Positions 43,511-52,586 of a DNA stretch of 64,000 nucleotides are shown piece by piece. Numbering within the stretch: the first letter of the stretch is position 1; the number at the start of each line of letters is the position of its first letter. The translations under genes were made by a program, and so were the position numbers. The DNA is from Marasmitruncus massiliensis (GTDB lineage: Bacteria; Bacillota; Clostridia; Oscillospirales; Ruminococcaceae), in NCBI RefSeq assembly GCF_900186535.1, contig NZ_FYDE01000005.1, positions 1,774,895 through 1,838,894 of the forward strand, in the 5' to 3' direction. Below the pieces are notes generated by a model that saw nothing but the letters and a program-made list of their open reading frames with translations, had not been told where the DNA came from and ran no database searches.

Positions 43511-46006
43511 ATGTTCAAATTCAACGGCTTTACCCCCAAAGCAAATGTGGCAATTAATTGCGCACTGGACGAAGCCTGCGCGCTTGGCCACACCTATATG
43601 GGCAGCGAACACCTGCTGCTTGGACTTCTGGAAGAGGGCAGCGGGGTTGCATATACAGTTCTGCAGAAGAGCGGCATCAACGCTCAGCAGATTAAGGATC
43701 TGCTTGTAAAGACAGTAGGCAGGGGAATTAAATCCAGCCTGACACCTGCGGATATTACGCCAAGATGCAAAAGAATCTTAGAACTGTCGCTGATGCAGGT
43801 AAGGATGAACGGTATTCCGCTTGCGGGCACGGAGCATATTTTACTGAATCTTTTAAAAGAAACCGAAAGTTATGGAGTACGCTTTTTAAAACAGCTTGGA
43901 ACAGAACCGGACTCGATCAGCAGGCAGCTCGGGGACTTTTCGCAGAGCTGCGCCGCAGATCTGCTGGGACTAAGAAAGCCTGCGCCGACGCGCTCCAGAG
44001 CCGGTGTTAAGACTCCGCTGCTGGATAAATACGGGCGTGACCTGACCGAACTTGCCCGTCAGGGGAAATTGGACCCTGTAATCGGAAGAAATAAGGAAGT
44101 GGAGCGTGTGCTCCAGATTCTGACCAGAAGAACAAAAAATAATCCATGTCTGATCGGCGAGGCCGGAGTGGGGAAAACTGCGATTGCCGAAGGAATTGCC
44201 CAGCGCATTGCGGATTCCGATGTGCCCCAGCAGATCAAAGACAAACGGTTTATCGCGCTTGATTTGACCAGCATGGTGGCGGGTACAAAATACCGCGGTG
44301 ATTTTGAAGAACGCATTAAAAACACGATAGAAGAGGTGATCAATGCCGGAAATGTAATTCTGTTCATTGATGAACTTCATACGATTATTGGAACGGGCGC
44401 AGCGGAAGGCGCGGTAGACGCGGCCAATATTCTCAAGCCACAGCTTGCAAGAGGCGAGTTTCAGCTTGTAGGCGCAACTACGACTGACGAATACCGAAAA
44501 TTTATTGAAAAAGACAGTGCGCTGGAACGCCGATTCCAGAGTGTGACGGTTGGGGAGCCATCCGAGGGGGATACGGTTGAAATCTTGCAGGGCCTTCGTG
44601 AAAAATATGAGGCACATCATAAGATGCATATTTCAGATGAGGCAATAGAAGCTGCCGTTACCCTTTCCGCGCGCTATCTGCCGGAACGCAGGCTCCCTGA
44701 TAAGGCAATTGACCTGGTAGATGAAGCCTGTTCACGCGTCAGGATGAACACGTTGGCGGTTCCGAACAGTCTGAGGGAACTGGAAACGCGTCTGGAAGGA
44801 CTCAAGGAGGAGAAAGAACATGCGATTGCTTCGCAGGACTATGAATGCGCCGCGCGTATCCGTGACCGGGAGAATGAACTGAAGCTGCGGCTGGATCAGG
44901 CGCAGTCCGAGTGGGAGGAAGCCGGAGACGGAAGCAGCCGCAAGCTGACCGCACAGGATATTGCGAGATTGATTGCCGATATTACCGGAATCGATGTCAC
45001 GCATATTACAGAAGTGCAAAGCGAACGCCTGCTGCATCTGGAGGACGATCTGCACCGGCGGATTGTGGGGCAAACGGAGGCTGTCCGAGCCGTGGCAGGG
45101 GCAATCCGGCGCTCCCGTGTCGGGCTGCATGATCCCAACCGTCCATTGGGTTCCTTTATCTTTCTGGGGCCGACAGGCGTAGGGAAAACCGAGCTTTGTA
45201 AGGCACTGGCGGCATGCCTGTTTGGAGACGAAAAGGCAATGGTGCGGCTGGATATGTCGGAATATATGGAGCGGCATGCTGTTTCCAGGCTGGTAGGGCC
45301 TCCTCCCGGTTATATTGGCTATGATGAAGGAGGCCAGCTCACCGAAAAAATCCGGCGCAGGCCATACGCCGTTTTGTTGCTGGATGAGATTGAAAAAGCG
45401 CATCCCGATTTTTTCAATATGCTGCTTCAGGTTTTGGAGGACGGGGTTCTGACAGACTCCCAGGGCAGGCAGGTCAACTTTAAAAATACGGTGATTATCA
45501 TGACGTCCAACATCGGTGCGCGTCTGATTACCGAGCAGGGGCGGCTGGGATTTTCCGAGGATGGCGAAACCGGAATGAAACAGGATGAAATCCGGCGGGT
45601 GATGATGGGGGAACTGAAGAAATCCTTCCGTCCGGAGTTTCTCAACCGTGTGGATGAGGTCATTGTGTTTCATAAGCTTACAAAGGAAGAAACTCTGCAG
45701 ATTGCCGGAAATATGCTCATGTCGCTGAAAAAACGCGTGAACGGGCTGCATGTGGAAATCCGGTTTGATGAATCGGCGGCGGCACATATTGCGCAGGAAG
45801 GATTTGACCCTGTTTATGGTGCCCGCCCGCTTAGAAGAGCCATCCAGAACCAGATTGAAGACGAACTTGCGGATGAACTGCTGCGGGGGAAAATAAAAGC
45901 AGGCGACAAGGTTCTTTGCTCTTACGGAAAAAACGGATTCAGCTTTACACTGGAAGACGTTGCAAATGCGGGAGGCTGTGCTATAATCATATCAGCGGAA
46001 TCATGA
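43511..46006 (+). CDS. clpC: Clp protease ATPase subunit ClpC-type
   Basis: 831 aa AAA+ unfoldase. Clp_N repeats (about 1-145, LGHTYMGSEHLLLGLLEE); first AAA domain with GEAGVGKTAIAEG and VILFIDELHTIIG; a middle coiled coil with a UVR-like segment (AIASQDYECAARIRDRENEL); second AAA domain with GPTGVGKTELCKAL and LLLDEIEKAHPDF; a LGF loop (GRLGFSEDG) for docking to ClpP. The ATG at 43511 follows GAGGTGG. CtsR and McsA/McsB, the usual companions, are absent here. Confidence 0.93.
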   Translation: MFKFNGFTPKANVAINCALDEACALGHTYMGSEHLLLGLLEEGSGVAYTVLQKSGINAQQIKDLLVKTVGRGIKSSLTPADITPRCKRILELSLMQVRMNGIPLAGTEHILLNLLKETESYGVRFLKQLGTEPDSISRQLGDFSQSCAADLLGLRKPAPTRSRAGVKTPLLDKYGRDLTELARQGKLDPVIGRNKEVERVLQILTRRTKNNPCLIGEAGVGKTAIAEGIAQRIADSDVPQQIKDKRFIALDLTSMVAGTKYRGDFEERIKNTIEEVINAGNVILFIDELHTIIGTGAAEGAVDAANILKPQLARGEFQLVGATTTDEYRKFIEKDSALERRFQSVTVGEPSEGDTVEILQGLREKYEAHHKMHISDEAIEAAVTLSARYLPERRLPDKAIDLVDEACSRVRMNTLAVPNSLRELETRLEGLKEEKEHAIASQDYECAARIRDRENELKLRLDQAQSEWEEAGDGSSRKLTAQDIARLIADITGIDVTHITEVQSERLLHLEDDLHRRIVGQTEAVRAVAGAIRRSRVGLHDPNRPLGSFIFLGPTGVGKTELCKALAACLFGDEKAMVRLDMSEYMERHAVSRLVGPPPGYIGYDEGGQLTEKIRRRPYAVLLLDEIEKAHPDFFNMLLQVLEDGVLTDSQGRQVNFKNTVIIMTSNIGARLITEQGRLGFSEDGETGMKQDEIRRVMMGELKKSFRPEFLNRVDEVIVFHKLTKEETLQIAGNMLMSLKKRVNGLHVEIRFDESAAAHIAQEGFDPVYGARPLRRAIQNQIEDELADELLRGKIKAGDKVLCSYGKNGFSFTLEDVANAGGCAIIISAES

Positions 46007-46030
46007 CAAAATACAGGACGGTGCAGTATA

Positions 46031-46690
46031 TTGACGAAACTAGTTCTCTTCGATTTGGACGGAACCCTGCTGAATACGCTGGATGACTTGGCGCATGCCG
46101 CAAACTTTGCGCTCAAGCGCCACGGACTTCCCGAACATCCGGTAGAAGCCTATAAGCAGTTTGTGGGCAACGGCATTGTGAAGCTCGTGGAGCGGATGAC
46201 TCCAAAGGAACGGCGCGGCGACACGGCGCTTCTGGATTCACTGAAAAAAGACTTTGATGCATATTATGCAGAACACAGTCTCGACCGTACCTGCCCTTAT
46301 GAAGGCGTAACAGAATTGCTCCATTCGCTGAACGGGCGCGGCATCACATGTGTGGTTTTATCCAACAAGCCGGATGAGTTTACCAAATCGCTTTGTGAAC
46401 GGTATTTTGGCAGTCTGATTCGTGTTACGGTCGGACACCGGCAGGGATATCCACACAAACCTGATAAAGCACTGGTGGAAGAAATGCTGAAACTGGCCGG
46501 ATTTCAGGGACAGAACAGTGTTTATGTAGGGGATTCCGGAGTGGATATGCAGACTGCAAAAAATGCCGGGCTTTTTGCGGTAGGGGTTCTCTGGGGTTTC
46601 CGGGGCAGGGAAGAACTGGAGGAAAACGGTGCGGATATCCTGATTTCGGTTCCCGGGGAACTGTTAAAAATAATTGATGCAAGGACTTGA
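46031..46690 (+). CDS. HAD-family phosphatase (phosphoglycolate phosphatase-like)
   Basis: 219 aa, TTG start. Motif I is LVLFDLDGTLLNT (nucleophile and acid Asp), motif II VLSNKPDE, Lys in GYPHKPDKALVEE, motif III VGDSGVDMQTAKNAG. A helical cap between motifs I and II matches Gph/PpaX-type enzymes that dephosphorylate 2-phosphoglycolate or pyrophosphate-like small molecules. Starts 24 bases after clpC and is probably co-transcribed with it. Its stop codon overlaps the T-box promoter. Confidence 0.85.
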   Translation: MTKLVLFDLDGTLLNTLDDLAHAANFALKRHGLPEHPVEAYKQFVGNGIVKLVERMTPKERRGDTALLDSLKKDFDAYYAEHSLDRTCPYEGVTELLHSLNGRGITCVVLSNKPDEFTKSLCERYFGSLIRVTVGHRQGYPHKPDKALVEEMLKLAGFQGQNSVYVGDSGVDMQTAKNAGLFAVGVLWGFRGREELEENGADILISVPGELLKIIDART

Positions 46691-46716
46691 CAAACGGTTT
46701 CTGATCGTGATAAGAT
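46687..46716 (+). promoter_or_regulatory. Promoter of the T-box leader
   Basis: TTGACA (46687-46692), an 18-base spacer, TAAGAT (46711-46716). Transcription should begin near 46723, just before the T-box stem I. Confidence 0.75.
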
Positions 46717-46719
46717 AAA

Positions 46720-46991
46720 TCCAATATCACAAAGACGATGACGGGGACGGCGGGAACAACAGTCTGCCCACAGAGAGCCGGTGTTTGGTGAAAACCGGTG
46801 GCAGGTGGTTCTTTTGCTTATCACCCCTGAGTTGGGGACTAAACGGCCTGGGCCCAGTAAGTTTCCCCGCGGGATCGCGTTATAGATCGCAGGCTTGTTT
46901 GAGTCTGGCAGAGCGGCATATTGATATGTCATTTGGGTGGTACCACGGGTTGTATTCATAAACTCGTCCCTTGCGAGGGGCGGGTTTTTTT
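46720..46991 (+). ncRNA. T-box leader, specifier AUC (isoleucine)
   Basis: All main parts are present. Stem I has the AG-bulge element ACAGAGAGCCGG and apical GTTTGGTGAAAACCGG. The specifier loop is followed by CCCCTGAG. A CGTTATAG element (46877-46884) lies in the middle. The T-box is GGGTGGTACCACGGG (46935-46949), and a terminator has stem AACTCGTCCC/GGGGCGGGTT and a T7 run (46961-46991). Aligning the 3' strand of the specifier loop with the glyQS leader (codon, then A, then eight bases ending TGAG) puts the specifier at 46820-46822, ATC, Ile. The T-box bulge TGGT would pair with a tRNA whose discriminator is A, as in tRNA-Ile. Uncharged tRNA would allow read-through into the regulator and acyl-CoA synthetase genes. 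Confidence 0.85.
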
Positions 46992-47023
46992 GTTATTCAA
47001 AAATAAATTTTGGAGGTAATGTT

Positions 47024-47632
47024 ATGCAGGACCAGCAGAAGGATAACCAGCTGAAAGAAATTGCACAGCGAATTCGGACCCTGCGGGAGATTATGGAAAT
47101 CCCGGTTGCGGAAATGGCTCGTGAAACAGGAATGACTGCGGAAGAATATATGGAATGCGAAGAAGGCAAAAGCGATTTCAGCTTTACCTTCCTTTATAAT
47201 TGCGCACAGCTGTTTAGCGTGGATATGATTGAACTGCTGACAGGGGAGCGCCCTCACCTGTCGTTTTACTCGATCGTCCGCAAGGGCACCGGACTGAAAA
47301 TCAACCGTAGAAAAGGCTTTACCTATCACCACCTTGCTTATCGGTTTTCGGGGAAAACTGCGGAGCCATTTCTGGTTACAGCCCCATTCTTTGAGGAGGA
47401 GCAGAATCAGCCGATCCACCTCTCTTCTCATGAAGGGCAGGAATTTGACTTTGTATTGAAGGGCCAGCTCAAAGTACGCATGGAAGACCACGAGGAATAT
47501 CTGGAAGCTGGCGACGCGATCTATTATGATTCCGGCCACGGCCATGGGATGATTGCAACCGGCGGCGAGGAATGTGTATTTCTTGCGGTTGTAATGAAGG
47601 ATGAGCATGAGAAAGGGGAACGGCAGGCATGA
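47024..47632 (+). CDS. XRE helix-turn-helix regulator with cupin domain
   Basis: 202 aa. An N-terminal XRE DNA-binding domain (about 8-65; IRTLREIMEIPVAEMARETG) and a C-terminal cupin (about 120-190; EGQEFDFVLKGQLKVRMEDH, DAIYYDSGHGHGM). Proteins of this build often sense a small molecule and control the next gene. The ATG at 47024 follows TGGAGG, directly after the T-box terminator. The stop overlaps the acyl-CoA synthetase start by 4 bases, so the operon has two controls: tRNA-dependent read-through and probably this regulator. Confidence 0.87.
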   Translation: MQDQQKDNQLKEIAQRIRTLREIMEIPVAEMARETGMTAEEYMECEEGKSDFSFTFLYNCAQLFSVDMIELLTGERPHLSFYSIVRKGTGLKINRRKGFTYHHLAYRFSGKTAEPFLVTAPFFEEEQNQPIHLSSHEGQEFDFVLKGQLKVRMEDHEEYLEAGDAIYYDSGHGHGMIATGGEECVFLAVVMKDEHEKGERQA

Positions 47633-49284
47633 GTATGGAAAACTTTTATCAGCGGTTCTGCAGGGAGGGTTTTGACGAAAAAGGGGTGCTCAACTGCTTT
47701 GAGCCGCTTCCCGCAGATAATTTTAACTTTGCCTATGATGTGGTAGATGAAATTGCCTGTATGGAGCCGGACCGCCGGGCTATGGTCTGGTGCAATGTTG
47801 CGGGGGAGGAACGCATCTTTACGTTTGGCGAAATGAAAAAATATTCCGACCAGTGCGCCCAGATGCTCACCGCGCATGGCGTCAAAAAAGGCGACATGGT
47901 GATGCTGGTGCTGAAAAGGCATTATGAATTCTGGTTTACAGTGCTGGCGCTTCACAAGATCGGGGCGGTAGGGGTTCCCGCAACCAATTTGCTGACAACG
48001 AAAGACATCCTCTACCGCTTTGAGGCGGCAAGCATTACAGCCTGCGTATGCTCAGGTGAATGCGCGATCACCGAGCATGTGGATGAAGCGTGCGAAAAGT
48101 ACAAAGACATTCACACAAAATTGATTGTACGCGGCGAACGGGAAGGCTGGATCAACTACAATCAGGAGCTGGAAACCTATGATGGAAATTGGGAACGCCG
48201 GGAAACATCGAAAAATGACCCGCTTCTGCTCTATTTCACTTCCGGTACGACCGGGTTCCCCAAGATGGTGGTTCATACGCACGACTACCCGCTTGGGCAT
48301 ATTGTTACCGCACGCTATTGGCACAATGTCCATTCGGATGACCTGCATCTGACCGTATCCGAGAGCGGCTGGATGAAATGCGTATGGGGGAAACTGTATG
48401 GGCAGTGGCTTGCCGGCGCATCAATCTTTGCCTATGATTTCGATAAGTTTGTGCCCTCGGATTTACTTCATATGATGGAAAAGTACCGGGTTACGACTTT
48501 CTGTGCGCCGCCCACCATCTATCGGTTCTTTATTAAGGAGGGGCTGGGGGATTATGATTTGTCCTCCCTGCGTTATTCCACCACGGCGGGTGAGGCACTG
48601 AATCCGGAAGTTTATCACCGCTGGCTGGAATTTACCGGGCTCAAATTGATGGAATCCTATGGACAGACTGAAACGGTTATGCAGACCGCGAACTTCGTTG
48701 GAACGACGCCTAAACCGGGTTCCATGGGCAAACCCTCTCCGCTCTATCATATCAAGCTGGTTGACGAGGACGGAAACGAGGTGCCGTCCGGTGCGGTTGG
48801 TGAGATCGTAATTGATACAACAAAACCCCACTATGCACTGTTTAAGGGGTATTACCGCGACGAGGAAACAACCCGTAAATCCTGGCATGACGGCCTTTAT
48901 CATACCGGCGACACCGCGTGGATGGATGAGGACGGATACCTTTGGTATGTAGGGCGCACGGATGATGTGATTAAGGCGTCCGGATATCGCATTGGACCGT
49001 TTGAAATAGAAAGTGTGCTGATGGAGCACCCCGCCGTGCTGGAATGCGCGGTCACCGGCGCACCCGACCCGATCCGCGGAACTGTTGTGAAGGCGACGAT
49101 TGTCCTAACCAGGAATTATCAGCCCTCCGAGGAACTGAAGAAAGAACTTCAGGCTTATGTAAAAAAACAGACCGCCCCCTATAAATACCCTCGCATCGTG
49201 GAGTTTGTAAGCGAATTGCCGAAAACCATCTCGGGTAAAATCAGGCGTACGGAAATCCGCCAGAAAGACGGACAGAGTCACTGA
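47629..49284 (+). CDS. Acyl-CoA synthetase (AMP-forming, medium/short-chain ACSM-like)
   Basis: 551 aa ANL-superfamily ligase: carboxylic acid + ATP + CoA to acyl-CoA + AMP + PPi. Motif A3 YFTSGTTGFPKMV, A5 ESYGQTETV, A7 YHTGDTAWMDEDGY, A8 GRTDDVIKASGYRIGPFEIES, and the C-terminal catalytic Lys in PKTISGKIRR. Overall pattern is closest to ACSM-type ligases for short or branched acids. Because the operon has an isoleucine T-box, a role in making a precursor acyl-CoA (propionyl- or 2-methylbutyryl-CoA) for isoleucine synthesis is an attractive inference. Confidence 0.9.
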   Translation: MSMENFYQRFCREGFDEKGVLNCFEPLPADNFNFAYDVVDEIACMEPDRRAMVWCNVAGEERIFTFGEMKKYSDQCAQMLTAHGVKKGDMVMLVLKRHYEFWFTVLALHKIGAVGVPATNLLTTKDILYRFEAASITACVCSGECAITEHVDEACEKYKDIHTKLIVRGEREGWINYNQELETYDGNWERRETSKNDPLLLYFTSGTTGFPKMVVHTHDYPLGHIVTARYWHNVHSDDLHLTVSESGWMKCVWGKLYGQWLAGASIFAYDFDKFVPSDLLHMMEKYRVTTFCAPPTIYRFFIKEGLGDYDLSSLRYSTTAGEALNPEVYHRWLEFTGLKLMESYGQTETVMQTANFVGTTPKPGSMGKPSPLYHIKLVDEDGNEVPSGAVGEIVIDTTKPHYALFKGYYRDEETTRKSWHDGLYHTGDTAWMDEDGYLWYVGRTDDVIKASGYRIGPFEIESVLMEHPAVLECAVTGAPDPIRGTVVKATIVLTRNYQPSEELKKELQAYVKKQTAPYKYPRIVEFVSELPKTISGKIRRTEIRQKDGQSH

Positions 49285-49308
49285 TATTTTTAACTGCTTT
49301 TTAATTTA

Positions 49309-49353
49309 GATGATAAGCGGGCCGGCTTTTTTAAAAGCCGACCCGCTTATCAT
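49309..49353. terminator. Terminator after the acyl-CoA synthetase operon
   Basis: Long stem GATGATAAGCGGG-C-CGGCTTTT / AAAAGCCG-A-CCCGCTTATCATC with one mismatch; may work in both directions. Confidence 0.8.
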
Positions 49354-49540
49354 CTTCTCGTTCTGTCAAAAATTTAAGGGGTTCGAAATATCAGGGCCGC
49401 CGGACCGGATGAGTATCTATATACAAATGGAGATTGACAGCCATAAAATCCAATGCTGATAATGCGAATAATAGGAAAATCCTTCATAAAAATGATTATT
49501 TATATCATATCTCACTATTTATAATTATTTTTTGATTCAA

Positions 49541-49562
49541 ATCACACAATAAAGGATGTGAT
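49541..49562. promoter_or_regulatory. Candidate operator upstream of the flavodiiron gene
   Basis: Inverted repeat ATCACA-N10-TGTGAT, 38 bases before the start codon. It resembles a site for a dimeric regulator, but no regulator can be named. Confidence 0.35.
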
Positions 49563-49600
49563 AAAACTTAACATGGAACGAATAATTGGAGGTTAGTAAG

Positions 49601-50788
49601 TTGGGAAAGCAATTAACGGATAAAGTCAGTTGGGTCGGCAAGGTCGACTGGGAGCTTAAAAAATTTCATGGCGACGAGTATTCGACACGCAAGGGTTCGT
49701 CCTATAACTCTTATCTGGTACGGGATCAGAAAACGGCCCTGATTGACACGGTATGGCAGCCATTTGATAAAGAATTTGTTAAGCGGCTAAAACAGGAAAT
49801 TGATTTAAAAAAAATTGACTATATAATCGCCAACCATAGCGAGATTGACCACAGCGGCGCATTGCCCGAGCTGATGCGGGAAATTTCTGGCACTCCCATT
49901 TATTGTACAGCTAATGGCATAAAAGTGATCAGAGGGCATTATCATCAGGACTGGAATTTCGTGACCGTCAAAACCGGGGATACACTTGAACTCGGCGGCA
50001 GCAAGCTGATTTTTGTGGAGGCCCCGATGCTCCATTGGCCGGATACCATGATCACCTACATGACGGAAGAAAATATTCTGTTCAGCAATGATGCTTTTGG
50101 ACAGCACTATGCAACAGAATCCCTGTATAATGACACGGTGGATCAGGCAGAGCTCTTTACAGAAGCGCTGAAATATTATGCCAATATCCTAACGCCTTTC
50201 AGCACCTTCGTAACAAAAAAGATTTACGAAGTCCTGAACCTGAATCTGCCGTTGAACATGATCTGCCCGAGTCACGGCGTGATTTGGAAGGATAACCCTG
50301 CACGAATTATAGAGCAATATCTGAAATGGGCCGACAACTATCAAGAAAACCGGATTACGTTGGTTTACGACACCATGTGGAACTCTACGCGCAAGATGGC
50401 GGAGGCGATCGCCGCAGGCATCCGTGAGATTGATTCTTCGGTTACGGTAAAGCTGATGAATTCAGCCAAAGAGGACAAAAACGACATCATTTCCGAAGTG
50501 TTCCGCTCCAAAGCTATTCTGGTCGGTTCGCCAACCATTAACAATGGCTATCTTTTCTCGATAGGAGGGCTGATGGAGATGATGAAAGGACTTAAATTTA
50601 AAAATAAGAGCGCAGCTGCGTTTGGAAGCTACGGCTGGAGCGGCGAAGTGATTAAGCAGCTGACCGGAGAACTCGAAAACAGTGGTTTCCGGGTTGTAAA
50701 CGATGGCCATAGGGCTCTATGGGTTCCAGATGAAACAGAACTTGCTGCCTGTGTGGAATATGGAAAACAGTTTGCAAAGGCGCTTTAA
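49601..50788 (+). CDS. Flavodiiron protein (FprA-type)
   Basis: 395 aa. An N-terminal metallo-beta-lactamase-like di-iron domain (ligand motif ANHSEIDHSG, later MLHWPDTM, FSNDAFGQH and CPSHGVIW) and a C-terminal flavodoxin domain from about 255 (VYDTMWNSTRKMAEAI; GSPTINNGYLF). Reduces O2 to water and/or NO to N2O, protecting strict anaerobes. The start is a TTG at 49601, eight bases after TGGAGG; an earlier TTG is part of that ribosome site. Monocistronic. Confidence 0.92.
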   Translation: MGKQLTDKVSWVGKVDWELKKFHGDEYSTRKGSSYNSYLVRDQKTALIDTVWQPFDKEFVKRLKQEIDLKKIDYIIANHSEIDHSGALPELMREISGTPIYCTANGIKVIRGHYHQDWNFVTVKTGDTLELGGSKLIFVEAPMLHWPDTMITYMTEENILFSNDAFGQHYATESLYNDTVDQAELFTEALKYYANILTPFSTFVTKKIYEVLNLNLPLNMICPSHGVIWKDNPARIIEQYLKWADNYQENRITLVYDTMWNSTRKMAEAIAAGIREIDSSVTVKLMNSAKEDKNDIISEVFRSKAILVGSPTINNGYLFSIGGLMEMMKGLKFKNKSAAAFGSYGWSGEVIKQLTGELENSGFRVVNDGHRALWVPDETELAACVEYGKQFAKAL

Positions 50789-51127
50789 TCCTTAAAAATT
50801 TTGGAATAGTAGGCGGCTTGAATTGAACCTTGAAAATTGGATGTTAAAATAAAAAACCTTTTGTTATAGGATACCTATAGCAAGAGGTCTGGTCAGGTCA
50901 GGTAAAAAGATTTGTCTTATGTGTTAAGACTGGGCTGGTTCATTTTTGGAACTTACGGCTTTTCAGCAGTTGGGCAACGTACTGTCGTCTTTTATGGTTT
51001 ATTGCTATTTTACTGAGCGATCAGAGCTAAAAAGGAACAACATAAAAAAGCCCTCTTAAACGGTGAGTTTAAGAGGGCTTTTTGGAAAGTTAGGTGAATA
51101 TAGATGCCACTATTCTCTTTATGATGC
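50789..51127. other. Gene-free spacer with direct repeat and terminator
   Basis: Contains the first copy of a direct repeat (50983-51049) and a hairpin CCCTCTTAAAC/GTTTAAGAGGG (51051-51076) that ends in T-tracts on either strand and would terminate the MerR gene. No gene seen. Confidence 0.6.
50983..51049. repeat. Direct repeat, copy 1
   Basis: About 67 bases nearly identical to 52587-52654 (GGTTTATTGCTATTTT, CTGAGCGATCAGAGCTAAAA, GGAACAACATAAAAAA). Each copy is followed by a terminator hairpin. The copies bracket the MerR-like and GPP34-like genes. Confidence 0.8.
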
Positions 51128-51391
51128 TCATTTATCTTTGTTGAGGATTTCTTTAATTTGCGGGATAGATAATCCGTCTATTTTCAACTTCTTAATCAAA
51201 AGAATGCGTGCAACGGTTTCCTCCCTTTTATATCGGCGTGTCAATTTCTCTTCTGCCTGTTCAAAGGGCAGCATGTTTTCCTCTGTATAAAATTTCAGTG
51301 TACTATAGCGACAATTTGTAAGCCGTACCAATTCACCTATGGATATGAAATCCGATGTTAATATGGTTTCCATAGAGCGTTGCCTAGACAT
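51128..51391 (-). CDS. MerR-like helix-turn-helix protein (DNA-binding domain only)
   Basis: 87 aa. Winged helix of the MerR family: FISIGELVRLTNCRYSTLKFYTEENMLPF and RRYKREETVARILLIKKLKIDGLSIPQIKEIL. It lacks a separate effector domain. It starts 12 bases after the stop of the 330-aa gene on the same strand, so the two are one operon; it may autoregulate them. Confidence 0.78.
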   Translation of the reverse strand: MSRQRSMETILTSDFISIGELVRLTNCRYSTLKFYTEENMLPFEQAEEKLTRRYKREETVARILLIKKLKIDGLSIPQIKEILNKDK

Positions 51392-51403
51392 GATTCAACT
51401 CCT

Positions 51404-52396
51404 TCATATTGGCCGTTTCGGGAGAAGACGCACACCATGGATTGGTACTCTGCTGTAGATGGCCTGCGGAATCGCCATGTAGACAATATTATCAATTTTG
51501 ATAAGCGGAATCTGCCCCTCTTGCAATACTGTAAATGCATGACCATTTGACTCTAACCGAGCTCGCACATCGTCTAACCTTTTATCTGCATTGGAGAACC
51601 ATGCTTCTGTATCAATAAAAACAGATTGTGAACGTTCAAGCACCGGGAACGCAAAATTTACACCGCTTGCAAAAGGAATCTTCATAATCTTTTTTTTCAT
51701 ATGAAGGAATCCTTTGATGGCTATTTCGATCCCTCGATGGATACGGATTGGGAACACTGCTTTTGCCAGTGAATCACGTTGATATAATTGATCCATTCTG
51801 GCAGCCACTTTTTCCAGCTCGTTCTGTGAAAATAAGTCATGCATGCATCCGCTTTCACGAAGAAGCCAAATCATACAAATTGTCTCATCTGTTACCGCAC
51901 CATCTTCCAGAAGTTCTGCTCGAAGATTCTCTGCGATTCTTGTGTATTCCTGAACATTGCTGCGATATTCTCTGATCGTAACGCCAGAGCTATTATAATA
52001 CAGGTCGCACCCTAAGAGATTGGGGATTTCTTGAAGTAAATCGGTTTGCTTTAAAGAATTTGCGATTGTGTGCTCAAATTTTATGAGATGACTATTGGAA
52101 AGCATAGAAGCCTTCTTCAACCACCATTCTAATTTGCCCCCTGCTTCATCATTTTTGTGAAGTAGAGGTTTTAAAATAATCTTCCGGTAAGGCATTATAT
52201 TCGTTTGATCAAGTATATCATTATGCAAAATTAATTTATCCTCAGTTTGTGTAAAAATGCTGTCCAAGTAGGCCTCTAAAATAACCGCGGCTGCCATGCA
52301 ACGAAGGGCCACTTTCTTTACAGTAGTCATGTGAAGACTATTCTGTGCATTTAACGCAATCATCGAAAAGTTTTGCGCTAACTTTAGCTCTGTCAT
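51404..52396 (-). CDS. GPP34/GOLPH3-like protein (tentative)
   Basis: 330 aa, all helical, no signal peptide. The opening (FSMIALNAQNSLHMTT then RCMAAAVILEAYLDS) and the middle (ENLRAELLEDGAVTDETICM then IWLLRESGCMHDLF) follow the pattern of GPP34-family proteins, which bind phosphoinositides in eukaryotes and have unknown roles in bacteria. The last 100 residues (about 230-330) add a beta-rich part (FAFPVLERSQSVFIDTE; ESNGHAFTVLQEGQIPLIKI) that I do not recognise. Family call is by eye only. Confidence 0.5.
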   Translation of the reverse strand: MTELKLAQNFSMIALNAQNSLHMTTVKKVALRCMAAAVILEAYLDSIFTQTEDKLILHNDILDQTNIMPYRKIILKPLLHKNDEAGGKLEWWLKKASMLSNSHLIKFEHTIANSLKQTDLLQEIPNLLGCDLYYNSSGVTIREYRSNVQEYTRIAENLRAELLEDGAVTDETICMIWLLRESGCMHDLFSQNELEKVAARMDQLYQRDSLAKAVFPIRIHRGIEIAIKGFLHMKKKIMKIPFASGVNFAFPVLERSQSVFIDTEAWFSNADKRLDDVRARLESNGHAFTVLQEGQIPLIKIDNIVYMAIPQAIYSRVPIHGVRLLPKRPI

Positions 52397-52586
52397 AACA
52401 ATTCCCCTATTAATTATTTTGTTGATATTGTTTGCGTCACCTTATTACTTATTACTTACTACTTATATATCATATTCAAATTACTTTGTCAAGTGATTGA
52501 TATGCTGATTTTATTATTTATAATTTCATAACGGTGCAATTCAGCAATTCAAACTATGACGAGTTGTCGGCGTTTGGACGTCATGC

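Noticed and set aside
44732-45787. 351-codon minus-strand frame inside clpC
   Set aside because: Antisense shadow; low-complexity Cys/His/Gln pattern and no start context.
46811-46822. Other specifier readings for the T-box (CUU Leu, UUC Phe, UAU Tyr)
   Set aside because: Only AUC keeps the fixed spacing (codon, A, eight bases ending TGAG) seen in the glyQS leader and agrees with the TGGT bulge.
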